A stretch of 64,000 bases of DNA, taken from contig NW_027469196.1 in the NCBI RefSeq assembly GCF_051020765.1, positions 62,001-126,000 of the forward strand, written 5' to 3'. The stretch comes from Lasioglossum baleicum. Taxonomy: Eukaryota; Arthropoda; Insecta; Hymenoptera; Halictidae. Position 1 is the first letter of the stretch, and every line of letters begins with the position of its first letter. A model generated the notes under the pieces. That model was not told where the DNA came from. It made no database searches and worked only from the letters and a program-made list of their open reading frames with translations. Below are positions 40,391 to 53,628 of the stretch, one piece after another. A program made the position numbers and the translations under genes.

Positions 40391-40433
40391 GTATTTTTAC
40401 TTCCACTATCCTGCGGGAAGCATCCTCTCGCAC
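40391..40433. repeat. 43-bp marker monomer (C form)
   Basis: It has ACTTCCACTATCC, with GTGATTTTAC 211 bp on at 40602. The extra base moves the MHPLARVFTRLACG frame into the STSLRDASSRTCFY frame. The next marker is 30 monomers plus 1 away. Confidence 0.95.
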
Positions 40434-41651
40434 GTGTTTCTACTCGACTAGCCTGCGGGAAGCATCCTCTCGCACGTGTTTCTACTCGACTAGCCTGCGG
40501 GATGCATCCTCTCGCTCGTGTTTTTACACGACTAGCCTGCGGGAAGCATCCTCTAGCACGTGTTTTTACTCGACTAGCCTGCGGGATGCATCCTCTCGCA
40601 CGTGATTTTACTCGACTAGCCTGCGGGATGCATCCTCTCGCACGTGTTTTTACTCGACTAGCCTGCGGGATGCATCCTCTCGCTCGTGTTTTTACACGAC
40701 TAGCCTGCGGGAAGCATCCTCTAGCACGTGTTTTTACTCGACTAGCCTGCGGGATGCATCCTCTCGCACGTGTTTTTACTCGACTAGCCTGCGGGAAGCA
40801 TCCTCTCGCACGTGTTTTTACTCGACTAGCCTGCGGGATGCATCCTCTCGCACGTGTTTCTACTCGACTAGCCTACGGGATGCATCCTCTCGCACGTGTT
40901 TTTACTCGACTAGCCTGCGGGATGCATCCTCGCGCACGTGTTTTTACTCGACTAGCCTGCGGGATGCATCCTCTCGCTCGTGTTTCTACTCGACTAGCCT
41001 GCGCGATGCATCCTCTCGCACGTGTTTTTACTCGACTAGCCTGCGGGATGCATCCTCTCGCACGTGTTTCTACTCGACTAGCCTGCGTGATGCATCCTCT
41101 GGCACGTGTTTCAACTCGACTAGCCTGCGGGATGCATCCTCTCGCACGTGTTTTTACTCGACTAGCCTGCGGGATGCATCTTCTCGCACGTGTTTCTACT
41201 CGACTAGCCTGCGGGATGCATCCTCTCGCACGTGTTTTTACTCGACTAGCCTGCGGGATGCATCCTCTCGCACGTATTTTTACTCGACTAGTCTGCGGGA
41301 AGCATCCTCTCGCACGTGTTTCTACTCGACTAGCCTGCGGGAAGCATCCTCTCGCACGTGTTTCTACTCGACTAGCCTGCGGGATGCATCCTCTCGCTCG
41401 TGTTTTTACACGACTAGCCTGCGGGAAGCATCCTCTAGCACGTGTTTTTACTCGACTAGCCTGCGGGATGCATCCTCTCGCACGTGTTTTTACTCGACTA
41501 GCCTGCGGGATGCATCCTCTCGCACGTGTTTCTACTCGACTAGCCTGCGGGATGCATCCTCGCGCACGTGTTTTTACTCGACTAGACTGCGGGATGCATC
41601 CTCTCGCACGTGTTTTTACTCGACTAGCCTGCGGGATGCATCCTCGCGCAC

Positions 41652-41694
41652 GTATTTTTACTTCTACTATCCTGCGGGAAGCATCCTCTCGCAC
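41652..41694. repeat. 43-bp marker monomer (T form)
   Basis: It has ACTTCTACTATCC. The unit 211 bp on has GTGTTTTTAC, not GTGATTTTAC. The next marker is 3991 bp away, 95 monomers plus 1. Confidence 0.95.
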
Positions 41695-42289
41695 GTGTTT
41701 CTACTCGACTAGCCTGCGGGAAGCATCCTCTCGCACGTGTTTCTACTCGACTAGCCTGCGGGATGCATCCTCTCGCTCGTGTTTTTACTCGACTAGCCTG
41801 CGGGATGCATCCTCTCGCACGTGTTTTTACTCGACTAGACTGCGGGATGCATCCTCTCGCACGTGTTTTTACTCGACTAGCCTGCGGGATGCATCCTCTC
41901 GCACGTGTTTTTACTCGACTAGCCTGCGGGATGCATCCTCGCGCACGTGTTTTTCCTCGACTAGCCTGCGGGATGCATCCTCTCGCACGTGTTTTTACTC
42001 GACTAGCCTGCGGGATGCATCCACTCGCACGTGTTTCTACTCGACTAGCCTGCGGGATGCATCATCTCGCACGCGTTTCTACTCGACTAGCCTGCGGGAT
42101 GCATCCTCAAGCACGTGTTTTTACTCGACTAGCCTGCGGGATGCATCTTCTCGCACGTGTTTTTGCTCGACTAGCCTGCGGGATGCCTCCTCTCGCACGT
42201 GTTTTTACTCGACTAGCCTGCGGGATGCCTCCTCTCGCACGTGTTTTTACTCGACTAGCCTGCGGGATGCATCCTCTCGCACGTGTTTT

Positions 42290-43540
42290 TACTCGACTAG
42301 CCTGCGGGATGCATCCTCGCGCACGTGTTTTTACTCGACTAGCCTGCGGGATGCATCCTCTCGCTCGTGTTTCTACTCGACTAGCCTGCGGGATGCATCC
42401 TCTCGCACGTGTTTTTACTCGACTAGCCTGCGGGATGCATCCTCTCGCACGTGTTTCTACTCGACTAGCCTGCGGGATGCATCCTCTCGCACGCGTTTCT
42501 ACTCGACTAGCCTGCGGGATGCATCCTCTCGCACGTGTTTTTACTCGACTAGCCTGCGGGATGCATCTTCTCGCACGTGTTTTTGCTCGACTAGCCTGCG
42601 GGATGCCTCCTCTCGCACGTGTTTTTACTCGACTAGCCTGCGGGATGCCTCCTCTCGCACGTGTTTTTACTCGACTAGCCTGCGGGATGCATCCTCTCGC
42701 ACGTGTTTTTACTCGACTAGCCTGCGGGATGCATCCTCTCGCACGTGTTTTTACTCGACTAGCCTGCGGGATGCATCCTCTCGCACGTGTTTTTACTCGA
42801 CTAGCCTGCGGGATGCATCCTCTCGCACGTGTTTTTACTCGACTAGCCTGCGGGATGCATCCTCGCGCACGTGTTTTTACTCGACGAGCCTGCGGGATGC
42901 ATCCTCTCGCTCGTGTTTCTACTCGACTAGCCTGCGGGATGCATACTCTCGCACGTGTTTTTACTCGACTAGCCTGCGGGATGCATCCTCTCGCACGTGT
43001 TTCTACTCGACTAGCCTGCGTGATGCATTCTCTCGCACGTGTTTTTACTCGACTAGCCTGCGGGATGCATCCTCTCGCACGTGTTTTTACTCGACTAGCC
43101 TGCGGGATGCATCCTCTCGCACGTGTTTTTACTCGACTAGCCTGCGGGATGCATCCTCGCGCACGTATTTTTACTCGACTAGTCTGCGGGAAGCATCCTC
43201 TCGCACGTGTTTCTACTCGACTAGCCTGCGGGAAGCATCCTCTCGCACGTGTTTCTACTCGACTAGCCTGCGGGATGCATCCTCTCGCTCGTGTTTTTAC
43301 ACGACTAGCCTGCGGGAAGCATCCTCTAGCACGTGTTTCTACTCGACTAGCCTGCGGGATGCATCCTCTCGCACGTGTTTTTACTCGACTAGCCTGCGGG
43401 ATGCATCCTCTCGCACGTGTTTTTACTCGACTAGCCTGCGGGATGCATCCACTCGCACGTGTTTTTACTCGACTAGTCTGCGGGAAGCATCCTCTCGCAC
43501 GTGTTTCTACTCGACTAGCCTGCGGGAAGCATCCTCTCGC
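42290..43540. repeat. 36-monomer tandem duplication, copy 1
   Basis: Markers shared at a fixed 1512-bp step are ATGCATCCTCG (42309), ATGCATCTTC (42561), GCATACTC (42941) and GGATGCATCCACTCG (43441). It parts from copy 2 at about 43545, where a TTTTTAC unit replaces TTTCTAC. Confidence 0.9.
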
Positions 43541-43801
43541 ACGTGTTTTTACTCGACTAGCCTGCGGGATGCCTCCTCTCGCACGTGTTTTTACTCGACT
43601 AGCCTGCGGGATGCATCCTCTCGCACGTGTTTTTACTCGACTAGCCTGCGGGATGCATCCTCGCGCACGTGTTTTTACTCGACTAGCCTGCGGGATGCAT
43701 CCTCTCGCTCGTGTTTCTACTCGACTAGCCTGCGGGATGCATCCTCTCGCACGTGTTTTTACTCGACTAGCCTGCGGGATGCATCCTCTCGCACGTGTTT
43801 C

Positions 43802-45052
43802 TACTCGACTAGCCTGCGGGATGCATCCTCGCGCACGTGTTTTTACTCGACTAGCCTGCGGGATGCATCCTCTCGCTCGTGTTTCTACTCGACTAGCCTG
43901 CGGGATGCATCCTCTCGCACGTGTTTTTACTCGACTAGCCTGCGGGATGCATCCTCTCGCACGTGTTTCTACTCGACTAGCCTGCGGGATGCATCCTCTC
44001 GCACGCGTTTCTACTCGACTAGCCTGCGGGATGCATCCTCTCGCACGTGTTTTTACTCGACTAGCCTGCGGGATGCATCTTCTCGCACGTGTTTTTGCTC
44101 GACTAGCCTGCGGGATGCCTCCTCTCGCACGTGTTTTTACTCGACTAGCCTGCGGGATGCCTCCTCTCGCACGTGTTTTTACTCGACTAGCCTGCGGGAT
44201 GCATCCTCTCGCACGTGTTTTTACTCGACTAGCCTGCGGGATGCATCCTCTCGCACGTGTTTTTACTCGACTAGCCTGCGGGATGCATCCTCTCGCACGT
44301 GTTTTTACTCGACTAGCCTGCGGGATGCATCCTCTCGAACGTGTTTTTACTCGACTAGCCTGCGGGATGCATCCTCGCGCACGTGTTTTTACTCGACTAG
44401 CCTGCGGGATGCATCCTCTCGCTCGTGTTTCTACTCGACTAGCCTGCGGGATGCATACTCTCGCACATGTTTTTACTCGACTAGCCTGCGGGATGCATCC
44501 TCTCGCACGTGTTTCTACTCGACTAGCCTGCGTGATGCATTCTCTCGCACGTGTTTTTACTCGACTAGCCTGCGGGATGCATCCTCTCGCACGTGTTTTT
44601 ACTCGACTAGCCTGCGGGATGCATCCTCTCGCACGTGTTTTTACTCGACTAGCCTGCGGGATGCATCCTCGCGCACGTATTTTTACTCGACTAGTCTGCG
44701 GGAAGCATCCTCTCGCACGTGTTTCTACTCGACTAGCCTGCGGGAAGCATCCTCTCGCACGTGTTTCTACTCGACTAGCCTGCGGGATGCATCCTCTCGC
44801 TCGTGTTTTTACACGACTAGCCTGCGGGAAGCATCCTCTAGCACGTGTTTCTACTCGACTAGCCTGCGGGATGCATCCTCTCGCACGTGTTTTTACTCGA
44901 CTAGCCTGCGGGATGCATCCTCTCGCACGTGTTTTTACTCGACTAGCCTGCGGGATGCATCCACTCGCACGTGTTTTTACTCGACTAGTCTGCGGGAAGC
45001 ATCCTCTCGCACGTGTTTCTACTCGACTAGCCTGCGGGAAGCATCCTCTCGC
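43802..45052. repeat. 36-monomer tandem duplication, copy 2
   Basis: The same markers lie at 43821, 44073, 44453 and 44953. Private changes here are CTCGAACGTG near 44338 and CGCACATGTTT near 44463. Related GCATACTC units also occur at 32945, 36179, 38823, 39201 and 47941. Confidence 0.9.
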
Positions 45053-45642
45053 ACGTGTTTCTACTCGACTAGCCTGCGGGATGCATCCTCTCGCTCGTGT
45101 TTTTACACGACTAGCCTGCGGGAAGCATCCTCTAGCACGTGTTTTTACTCGACTAGCCTGCGGGATGCATCCTCTCGCACGTGTTTTTACTCGACTAGCC
45201 TGCGGGATGCATTCTCTCGCACGTGTTTTTACTCGACTAGCCTGCGGGATGCATCCTCGCGCACGTGTTTTTACTCGACTAGCCTGCGGGAAGCATCCTC
45301 TCGCACGTGTTTCTACTCGACTAGCCTGCGTGATGCATCTTCTGGCACGTGTTTCACCTCGACTAGCCTGCGGGATGCATCCTCTCGCACGTGTTTCAAA
45401 TCGACTAGCCTGCGGGATGCATCCTCTCGCACGTGTTTTTACTCGACTAGCCTGCGGGATGCATCCTCTCGCTCGTGTTTCTACTCGACTAGCCTGCGGG
45501 ATGCATCCTCCCGCACGTGTTTTTACTCGACTAGCCTGCGGGATGCATCCTCTCGCACGTGTTTTTACTCGACTAGCATGCGGGATGCATCCTCTCGCAC
45601 GTGTTTTTACTCGACTAGCCTGCGGGATGCATCCCCGCGCAC

Positions 45643-45685
45643 GTATTTTTACTTCCACTATCCTGCGGGAAGCATCCTCTCGCAC
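45643..45685. repeat. 43-bp marker monomer (C form)
   Basis: It has ACTTCCACTATCC. The unit before it has CATCCCCGCGC, a private change. GTGATTTTAC follows at 45854. Confidence 0.95.
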
Positions 45686-46945
45686 GTGTTTCTACTCGAC
45701 TAGCCTGCGGGAAGCATCCTCTCGCACGTGTTTCTACTCGACTAGCCTGCGGGATGCATCCTCTCGCTCGTGTTTTTACACGACTAGCCTGCGGGAAGCA
45801 TCCTCTAGCACGTGTTTTTACTCGACTAGCCTGCGGGATGCATCCTCTCGCACGTGATTTTACTCGACTAGCCTGCGGGATGCATCCCCTCGCACGTGTT
45901 TTTACTCGACTAGCCTGCGGGATGCATCCTCTCGCTCGTGTTTTTACACGACTAGCCTGCGGGAAGCATCCTCTAGCACGTGTTTTTACTCGACTAGCCT
46001 GCGGGATGCATCCTCTCGCACGTGTTTTTACTCGACTAGCCTGCGGGATGCATCCTCTCGCACGTGTTTTTACTCGACTAGCCTGCGGGATGCATCCTCT
46101 CGCTCGTGTTTTTACTCGACTAGCCTGCGGGAAGCATCCTCTCGCACGTGTTTTTACTCGACTAGCCTGCGGGATGCATCCTCTCGCACGTGTTTCTACT
46201 CGACTAGCCTACGGGATGCATCCTCTCGCACGTGTTTTTACTCGACTATCCTGCGGGATGCATCCTCGCGCACGTGTTTTTACTCGACTAGCCTGCGGGA
46301 TGCATCCTCTCGCTCGTGTTTCTACTCGACTAGCCTGCGCGATGCATCCTCTCGCACGTGTTTTTACTCGACTAGCCTGCGGGATGCATCCTCTCGCACG
46401 TGTTTCTACTCGACTAGCCTGCGTGATGCATCCTCTGGCACGTGTTTCAACTCGACTAGCCTGCGGGATGCATCCTCTCGCACGTGTTTTTACTCGACTA
46501 GCCTGCGGGATGCATCTTCTCGCACGTGTTTCTACTCGACTAGCCTGCGGGATGCATCCTCTCGCACGTGTTTTTACTCGACTAGCCTGCGGGATGCATC
46601 CTCTCGCACGTATTTTTACTCGACTAGCCTGCGTGATGCATCCTCTCGCACGTGTTTCTACTCGACTAGCCTGCGGGAAGCATCCTCTCGCACGTGTTTC
46701 TACTCGACTAGCCTGCGGGATGCATCCTCTAGCACGTGTTTTTACTCGACTAGCCTGCGGGATGCATCCTCTCGCACGTGTTTTTACTCTACTAGCCTGC
46801 GGGATGCATCCTCTCGCACGTGTTTCTACTCGACTAGCCTGCGGGATGCATCCTCGCGCACGTGTTTTTACTCGACTAGCCTGCGGGATGCATCCTCTCG
46901 CACGTGTTTTTACTCGACTAGCCTGCGGGATGCATCCTCGCGCAC

Positions 46946-46988
46946 GTATTTTTACTTCTACTATCCTGCGGGAAGCATCCTCTCGCAC
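46946..46988. repeat. 43-bp marker monomer (T form)
   Basis: It has ACTTCTACTATCC, with GTGATTTTAC at 47157. The following cassette has CTCTGGCACG in the second GGGAAGC unit, as after 49720. Confidence 0.95.
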
Positions 46989-49130
46989 GTGTTTCTACTC
47001 GACTAGCCTGCGGGAAGCATCCTCTGGCACGTGTTTCTACTCGACTAGCCTGCGGGATGCATCCTCTCGCTCGTGTTTTTACACGACTGGCCTGCGGGAA
47101 GCATCCTCTAGCACGTGTTTTTACTCGACTAGCCTGCGGGATGCATCCTCTCGCACGTGATTTTACTCGACTAGCCTGCGGGATGCATCCTCTCGCACGT
47201 GTTTCTACTCGACTAGCCTGCGGGAAGCATCCTCTCGCACGTGTTTCTACTCGACTAGCCTGCGGGATGCATCCTCTCGCTCGTGTTTTTACACGACTAG
47301 CCTGCGGGAAGCATCCTCTAGCACGTGTTTTTACTCGACTAGCCTGCGGGATGCATCCTCTCGCACGTGATTTTACTCGACTAGCCTGCGGGATGCATCC
47401 TCTCGCACGTGTTTTTACTCGACTAGCCTGCGGGATGCATCGTCTCGCTCGTGTTTTTACACGACTAGCCTGCGGGAAGCATCCTCTAGCACGTGTTTTT
47501 ACTCGACTAGCCTGCGGGATGCATCCTCTCGCACGTGTTTTTACTCGACTAGCCTGCGGGATGCATCCTCTCGCACGTGTTTTTACTCGACTAGCCTGCG
47601 GGATGCATCCTCTCGCTCGTGTTTTTACTCGACTAGCCTGCGGGAAGCATCCTCTCGCACGTGTTTTTACTCGACTAGCCTGCGGGATGCATCCTCTCGC
47701 ACGTGTTTCTACTCGACTAGCCTACGGGATGCATCCTCTCGCACGTGTTTTTACTCGACTAGCCTGCGGGATGCATCCTCGCGCACGTGTTTTTACTCGA
47801 CTAGCCTGCGGGATGCATCCTCTCGCTCGTGTTTCTACTCGACTAGCCTGCGCGATGCATCCTCTCGCACGTGTTTTTACTCGACTAGCCTGCGGGATGC
47901 ATCCTCTCGCTCGTGTTTCTACTCGACTAGCCTGCGGGATGCATACTCTCGCACGTGTTTTTACTCGACTAGCCTGCGGGATGCATCCTCTCGCACGTGT
48001 TTCTACTCGACTAGCCTGCGTGATGCATTCTCTCGCACGTGTTTTTACTCGACTAGCCTGCGGGATGCATCCTCTCGCACGTGTTTTTACTCGACTAGCC
48101 TGCGGGATGCATCCTCTCGCACGTGTTTTTACTCGACTAGCCTGCGGGATGCATCCTCGCGCACGTATTTTTACTCGACTAGTCTGCGGGAAGCATCCTC
48201 TCGCACGTGTTTCTACTCGACTAGCCTGCGGGAAGCATCCTCTCGCACGTGTTTCTACTCGACTAGCCTGCGGGATGCATCCTCTCGCTCGTGTTTTTAC
48301 ACGACTAGCCTGCGGGAAGCATCCTCTAGCACGTGTTTCTACTCGACTAGCCTGCGGGATGCATCCTCTCGCACGTGTTTTTACTCGACAAGCCTGCGGG
48401 ATGCATCCTCTCGCACGTGTTTTTACTCGACTAGCCTGCGGGATGCATCCACTCGCACGTGTTTTTACTCGACTAGTCTGCGGGAAGCATCCTCTCGCAC
48501 GTGTTTCTACTCGACTAGCCTGCGGGAAGCATCCTCTCGCACGTGTTTCTACTCGACTAGCCTGCGGGATGCATCCTCTCGCTCGTGTTTTTACACGACT
48601 AGCCTGCGGGAAGCATCCTCTAGCACGTGTTTTTACTCGACTAGCCTGCGGGATGCATCCTCTCGCACGTGTTTTTACTCGACTAGCCTGCGGGATGCAT
48701 TCTCTCGCACGTGTTTTTACTCGACTAGCCTGCGGGATGCATCCTCGCGCACGTGTTTTTACTCGACTAGCCTGCGGGAAGCATCCTCTCGCACGTGTTT
48801 CTACTCGACTAGCCTGCGTGATGCATCTTCTGGCACGTGTTTCACCTCGACTAGCCTGCGGGATGCATCCTCTCGCACGTGTTTCAACTCGACTAGCCTG
48901 CGGGATGCATCCTCTCGCACGTGTTTTTACTCGACTAGCCTGCGGGATGCATCCTCTCGCTCGTGTTTCTACTCGACTAGCCTGCGGGATGCATCCTCCC
49001 GCACGTGTTTTTACTCGACTAGCCTGCGGGATGCATCCTCTCGCACGTGTTTTTACTCGACTAGCATGCGGGATGCATCCTCTCGCACGTGTTTTTACTC
49101 GACTAGCCTGCGGGATGCATCCTCGCGCAC

Positions 49131-49173
49131 GTATTTTTACTTCCACTATCCTGCGGGAAGCATCCTCTCGCAC
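49131..49173. repeat. 43-bp marker monomer (C form)
   Basis: It has ACTTCCACTATCC. GTGATTTTAC is absent downstream. The next marker is only 589 bp away (14 monomers plus 1), the closest pair. Confidence 0.95.
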
Positions 49174-49719
49174 GTGTTTCTACTCGACTAGCCTGCGGGA
49201 AGCATCCTCTCGCACGTGTTTCTACTCGACTAGCCTGCGGGATGCATCCTCTCGCTCGTGTTTTTACACGACTAGCCTGCGGGAAGCATCCTCTAGCACG
49301 TGTTTTTACTCGACTAGCCTGCGGGATGCATCCTCTAGCACGTGTTTTTACTCGACTAGCCTGCGGGATGCATCCTCTCGCACGTATTTTTACTCGACTA
49401 GCCGGCGTGATGCATCCTCTCGCACGTGTTTCTACTCGACTAGCCTGCGGGAAGCATCCTCTCGCACGTGTTTCTACTCGACTAGCCTGCGGGATGCATC
49501 CTCTAGCACGTGTTTTTACTCGACTAGCCTGCGGGATGCATCCTCTCGCACGTGTTTTTACTCTACTAGCCTGCGGGATGCATCCTCTCGCACGTGTTTC
49601 TACCCGACTAGCCTGCGGGATGCATCCTCGCGCACGTGTTTTTACTCGACTAGCCTGCGGGATGCATCCTCTCGCACGTGTTTTTACTCGACTACCCTGC
49701 GGGATGCATCCTCGCGCAC

Positions 49720-49762
49720 GTATTTTTACTTCTACTATCCTGCGGGAAGCATCCTCTCGCAC
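49720..49762. repeat. 43-bp marker monomer (T form)
   Basis: It has ACTTCTACTATCC, preceded by a unit with a private ACTACCCTGC. GTGATTTTAC follows at 49931. The next marker is 3866 bp away: 92 monomers plus 2, the second extra base coming from the GGTAC unit at 53123. Confidence 0.95.
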
Positions 49763-52700
49763 GTGTTTCTACTCGACTAGCCTGCGGGAAGCATCCTCTG
49801 GCACGTGTTTCTACTCGACTAGCCTGCGGGATGCATCCTCTCGCTCGTGTTTTTACACGACTAGCCTGCGGGAAGCATCCTCTAGCACGTGTTTTTACTC
49901 GACTAGCCTGCGGGATGCATCCTCTCGCACGTGATTTTACTCGACTAGCCTGCGGGATGCATCCTCTCGCACGTGTTTCTACTCGACTAGCCTGCGGGAA
50001 GCATCCTCTCGCACGTGTTTCTACTCGACTAGCCTGCGGGATGCATCCTCTCGCTCGTGTTTTTACACGACTAGCCTGCGGGAAGCATCCTCTAGCACGT
50101 GTTTTTACTCGACTAGCCTGCGGGATGCATCCTCTCGCACGTGATTTTACTCGACTAGCCTGCGGGATGCATCCTCTCGCACGTGTTTTTACTCGACTAG
50201 CCTGCGGGATGCATCCTCTCGCTCGTGTTTTTACACGACTAGCCTGCGGGAAGCATCCTCTAGCACGTGTTTTTACTCGACTAGCCTGCGGGATGCATCC
50301 TCTCGCACGTGTTTTTACTCGACTAGCCTGCGGGATGCATCCTCTCGCACGTGTTTTTACTCGACTAGCCTGCGGGATGCATCCTCTCGCTCGTGTTTTT
50401 ACTCGACTAGCCTGCGGGAAGCATCCTCTCGCACGTGTTTTTACTCGACTAGCCTGCGGGATGCATCCTCTCGCACGTGTTTCTACTCGACTAGCCTACG
50501 GGATGCATCCTCTCGCACGTGTTTTTACTCGACTAGCCTGCGGGATGCATCCTCGCGCACGTGTTTTTACTCGACTAGCCTGCGGGATGCATCCTCTCGC
50601 TCGTGTTTCTACTCGACTAGCCTGCGCGATGCATCCTCTCGCACGTGTTTTTACTCGACTAGCCTGCGGGATGCATCCTCTCGCACGTGTTTCTACTCGA
50701 CTAGCCTGCGTGATGCATCCTCTGGCACGTGTTTCAACTCGACTAGCCTGCGGGATGCATCCTCTCGCACGTGTTTCAACTCGACTAGCCTGCGGGATGC
50801 ATCCTCTCGCACGTGTTTTTACTCGACTAGCCTGCGGGATGCATCCTCTCGCACGTGTTTCTACTCGACTAGCCTGCGGGATGCATCCTCACGCACGTGT
50901 TTTTACTCGACTAGCCTGCGGGATGCATCCTCTCGCACGTGTTTCTACTCGACTAGCCTGCGTGATGCATCTTCTGGCACGTGTTTCACCTCGACTAGCC
51001 TGCGGGATGCATCCTCTCGCACGTGTTTCAACTCGACTAGCCTGCGGGATGCATCCTCTCGCACGTGTTTTGACTCGACTAGCCTGCGGGATGCATCCTC
51101 TCGCTCGTGTTTCTACTCGACTAGCCTGCGGGATGCATCCTCCCGCACGTGTTTTTACTCGACTAGCCTGCGGGATGCATCCTCTCGCACGTGTTTTTAC
51201 TCGACTAGCCTGCGGGAAGCATCCTCTCGCACGTGTTTCTACTCGACTAGCCTGCGGGATGCATCCTCTCGCTCGTGTTTTTACAAGACTAGCCTGCGGG
51301 AAGCATCCTCTAGCACGTGTTTTTACTCGACTAGCCTGCGGGATGCATCCTCTCGCACGTGATTTTACTCGACTAGCCTGCGGGATGCATCCTCTCGCAC
51401 GTGTTTTTACTCGACTAGCCTGCGGGATGCATCCTCTCGCTCGTGTTTTTACACGACTAGCCTGCGGGAAGCATCCTCTAGCACGTGTTTTTACTCGACT
51501 AGCCTGCGGGATGCATCCTCTCGCACGTGTTTTTACTCGACTAGCCTGCGGGATGCATGCTCTCGCACGTGTTTTTACTCGACTAGCCTGCGGGATGCAT
51601 CCTCTCGCTCGTGTTTTTACTCGACTAGCCTGCGGGATGCATCCTCTCGCACGTGTTTCTACTCGACTAGCCTGCGTGATGCATCCTCTCGCACGTGTTT
51701 TTACTCGACTAGCCTGCGGGATGCATCCTCTCGCACGTGTTTTTACTCGACTAGCCTGCGGGATGCATCCTCTCGCACGTGTTTTTACTCGACTAGCCTG
51801 CGGGATGCATCCTCGCGCACGTATTTTTACTCGACTAGCCTGCGGGAAGCATCCTCTCGCACGTGTTTCTACTCGACTAGCCTGCGGGAAGCATCCTCTC
51901 GCACGTGTTTCTACTCGACTAGCCTGCGGGATGCATCCTCTCGCTCGTGTTTTTACACGACTAGCCTGCGGGAAGCATCCTCTAGCACGTGTTTTTACTC
52001 GACTAGCCTGCGGGATGCATCCTCTCACACGTGTTTTTACTCGACTAGCCTGCGGGATGCATCCTCTCGCACGTGTTTTTACTCGACTAGCCTGCGGGAT
52101 GCATCCTCTCGCACGTGTTTTTACTCGACTAGCCTGCGGGATGCATCCTCTCGCACGTGTTTCTACTCGACTAGCCTGCGGGATGCATCCTCTCGCACGT
52201 GTTTTTACTCGACTAGCCTGCCGGATGCATCCTCTCGCACGTGTTTTTACTCGACTAGCCTGCGGGATGCATCCTCTCGCACGTGTTTTTACTCGACTAG
52301 CCTGCGGGATGCATCCTCTCGCACGTGTTTTTACTCGACTAGCCTGCGGGATGCATCTTCTCGCACGTGTTTTTACTCGACTAGCCTGCGGGATGCATCC
52401 TCTCTCACGTGTTTTTATTCGACTAGCCTGCGGGATGCATCCTCGCGCACGTGTTTTTACTCGACTAGCCTGCGGGATGCATCCTCTCGCTCGTGTTTCT
52501 ACTCGACTAGCCTGCGGGATGCATCCTCTCGCACGTGTTTTTACTCGACTAGCCTGCGGGATGCATCCTCTCGCACGTGTTTCTACTCGACTAGCCTGCG
52601 TGATGCATCCTCTCGCACGTGTTTTTACTCGACTAGCCTGCGGGATGCATCCTCTCGCACGTGTTTTTACTCGACTAGCCTGCGGGATGCATCCTCTCGC

Positions 52701-53122
52701 ACGTGTTTTTACTCGACTAGCCTGCGGGATGCATCCTCTCGCACGTATTTTTACTCGACTGGCCTGCGGGATGCATCCTCTCGCACGCGTTTCTACTCGA
52801 CTAGCCTGCGGGATGCATCCTCTCGCACGTGTTTTTACTCGACTAGCCTGCGGGATGCATCTTCTCGCACGTGTTTCTACTCGACTAGCCTGCGGGATGC
52901 ATCCTCTCGCACGTGTTTTTACTCGACTAGCCTGCGGGATGCATCCTCTCGCACGTGTTTTTACTCGACTAGCCTGCGGGATGCATCCTCTCGCACGTGT
53001 TTCTACTCGACTAGCCTGCGGGATGCATCCTCTCGCACGTGTTATTACTCGACTAGCCTGCGGGATGCATCCTCGCGCACGTGTTTTTCCTCGACTAGTC
53101 TGCGGGATGCATCCTCTCGCAC

Positions 53123-53165
53123 GTGTTTTTACTCGACTAGCCTGCGGGATGCATCCTCTCGGTAC
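53123..53165. repeat. 43-bp monomer with CTCGGTACGTG
   Basis: CTCGCACGTG has become CTCGGTACGTG, one base longer, which also removes CACGTG. It is found only here and 3572 bp downstream. Confidence 0.93.
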
Positions 53166-53585
53166 GTGTTTCTACTCGACTAGCCTGCGGGATGCATCCT
53201 CACGCACGTGTTTTTACTCGACTAGCCTGCGGGATGCATCCTCTCGCACGTGTTTCTACTCGACTAGCCTGCGTGATGCATCTTCTGGCACGTGTTTCAC
53301 CTCGACTAGCCTGCGGGATGCATCCTCTCGCACGTGTTTCAACTCGACTAGCCTGCGTCATGCATCCTCTCGCACGTGTTTTTACTCGACTAGCCTGCGG
53401 GATGCATCCTCTCGCTCGTGTTTCTACTCGACTAGCCTGCGGGATGCATCCTCCCGCACGTGTTTTTACTCGACTAGCCTGCGGGATGCATCCTCTCGCA
53501 CGTGTTTTTACTCGACTAGCCTGCGGGATGCATCCTCTCGCACGTGTTTTTACTCGACTAGCCTGCGGGATGCATCCTCGCGCAC

Positions 53586-53628
53586 GTATTTTTACTTCTA
53601 CTATCCTGCGGGAAGCATCCTCTCGCAC
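53586..53628. repeat. 43-bp marker monomer (T form), in 3572-bp duplication copy 1
   Basis: It has ACTTCTACTATCC, with GTGATTTTAC at 53797. Its duplicate lies exactly 3572 bp downstream at 57158. Confidence 0.95.

Noticed and set aside
40391..40433. 43-bp monomers as target-site scars or remnants of a mobile element
   Set aside because: The change is local (ACTCGACTAGCC to ACTTCCACTATCC), one base longer, with no inverted repeats or duplicated flank. Small mutation followed by amplification explains it.
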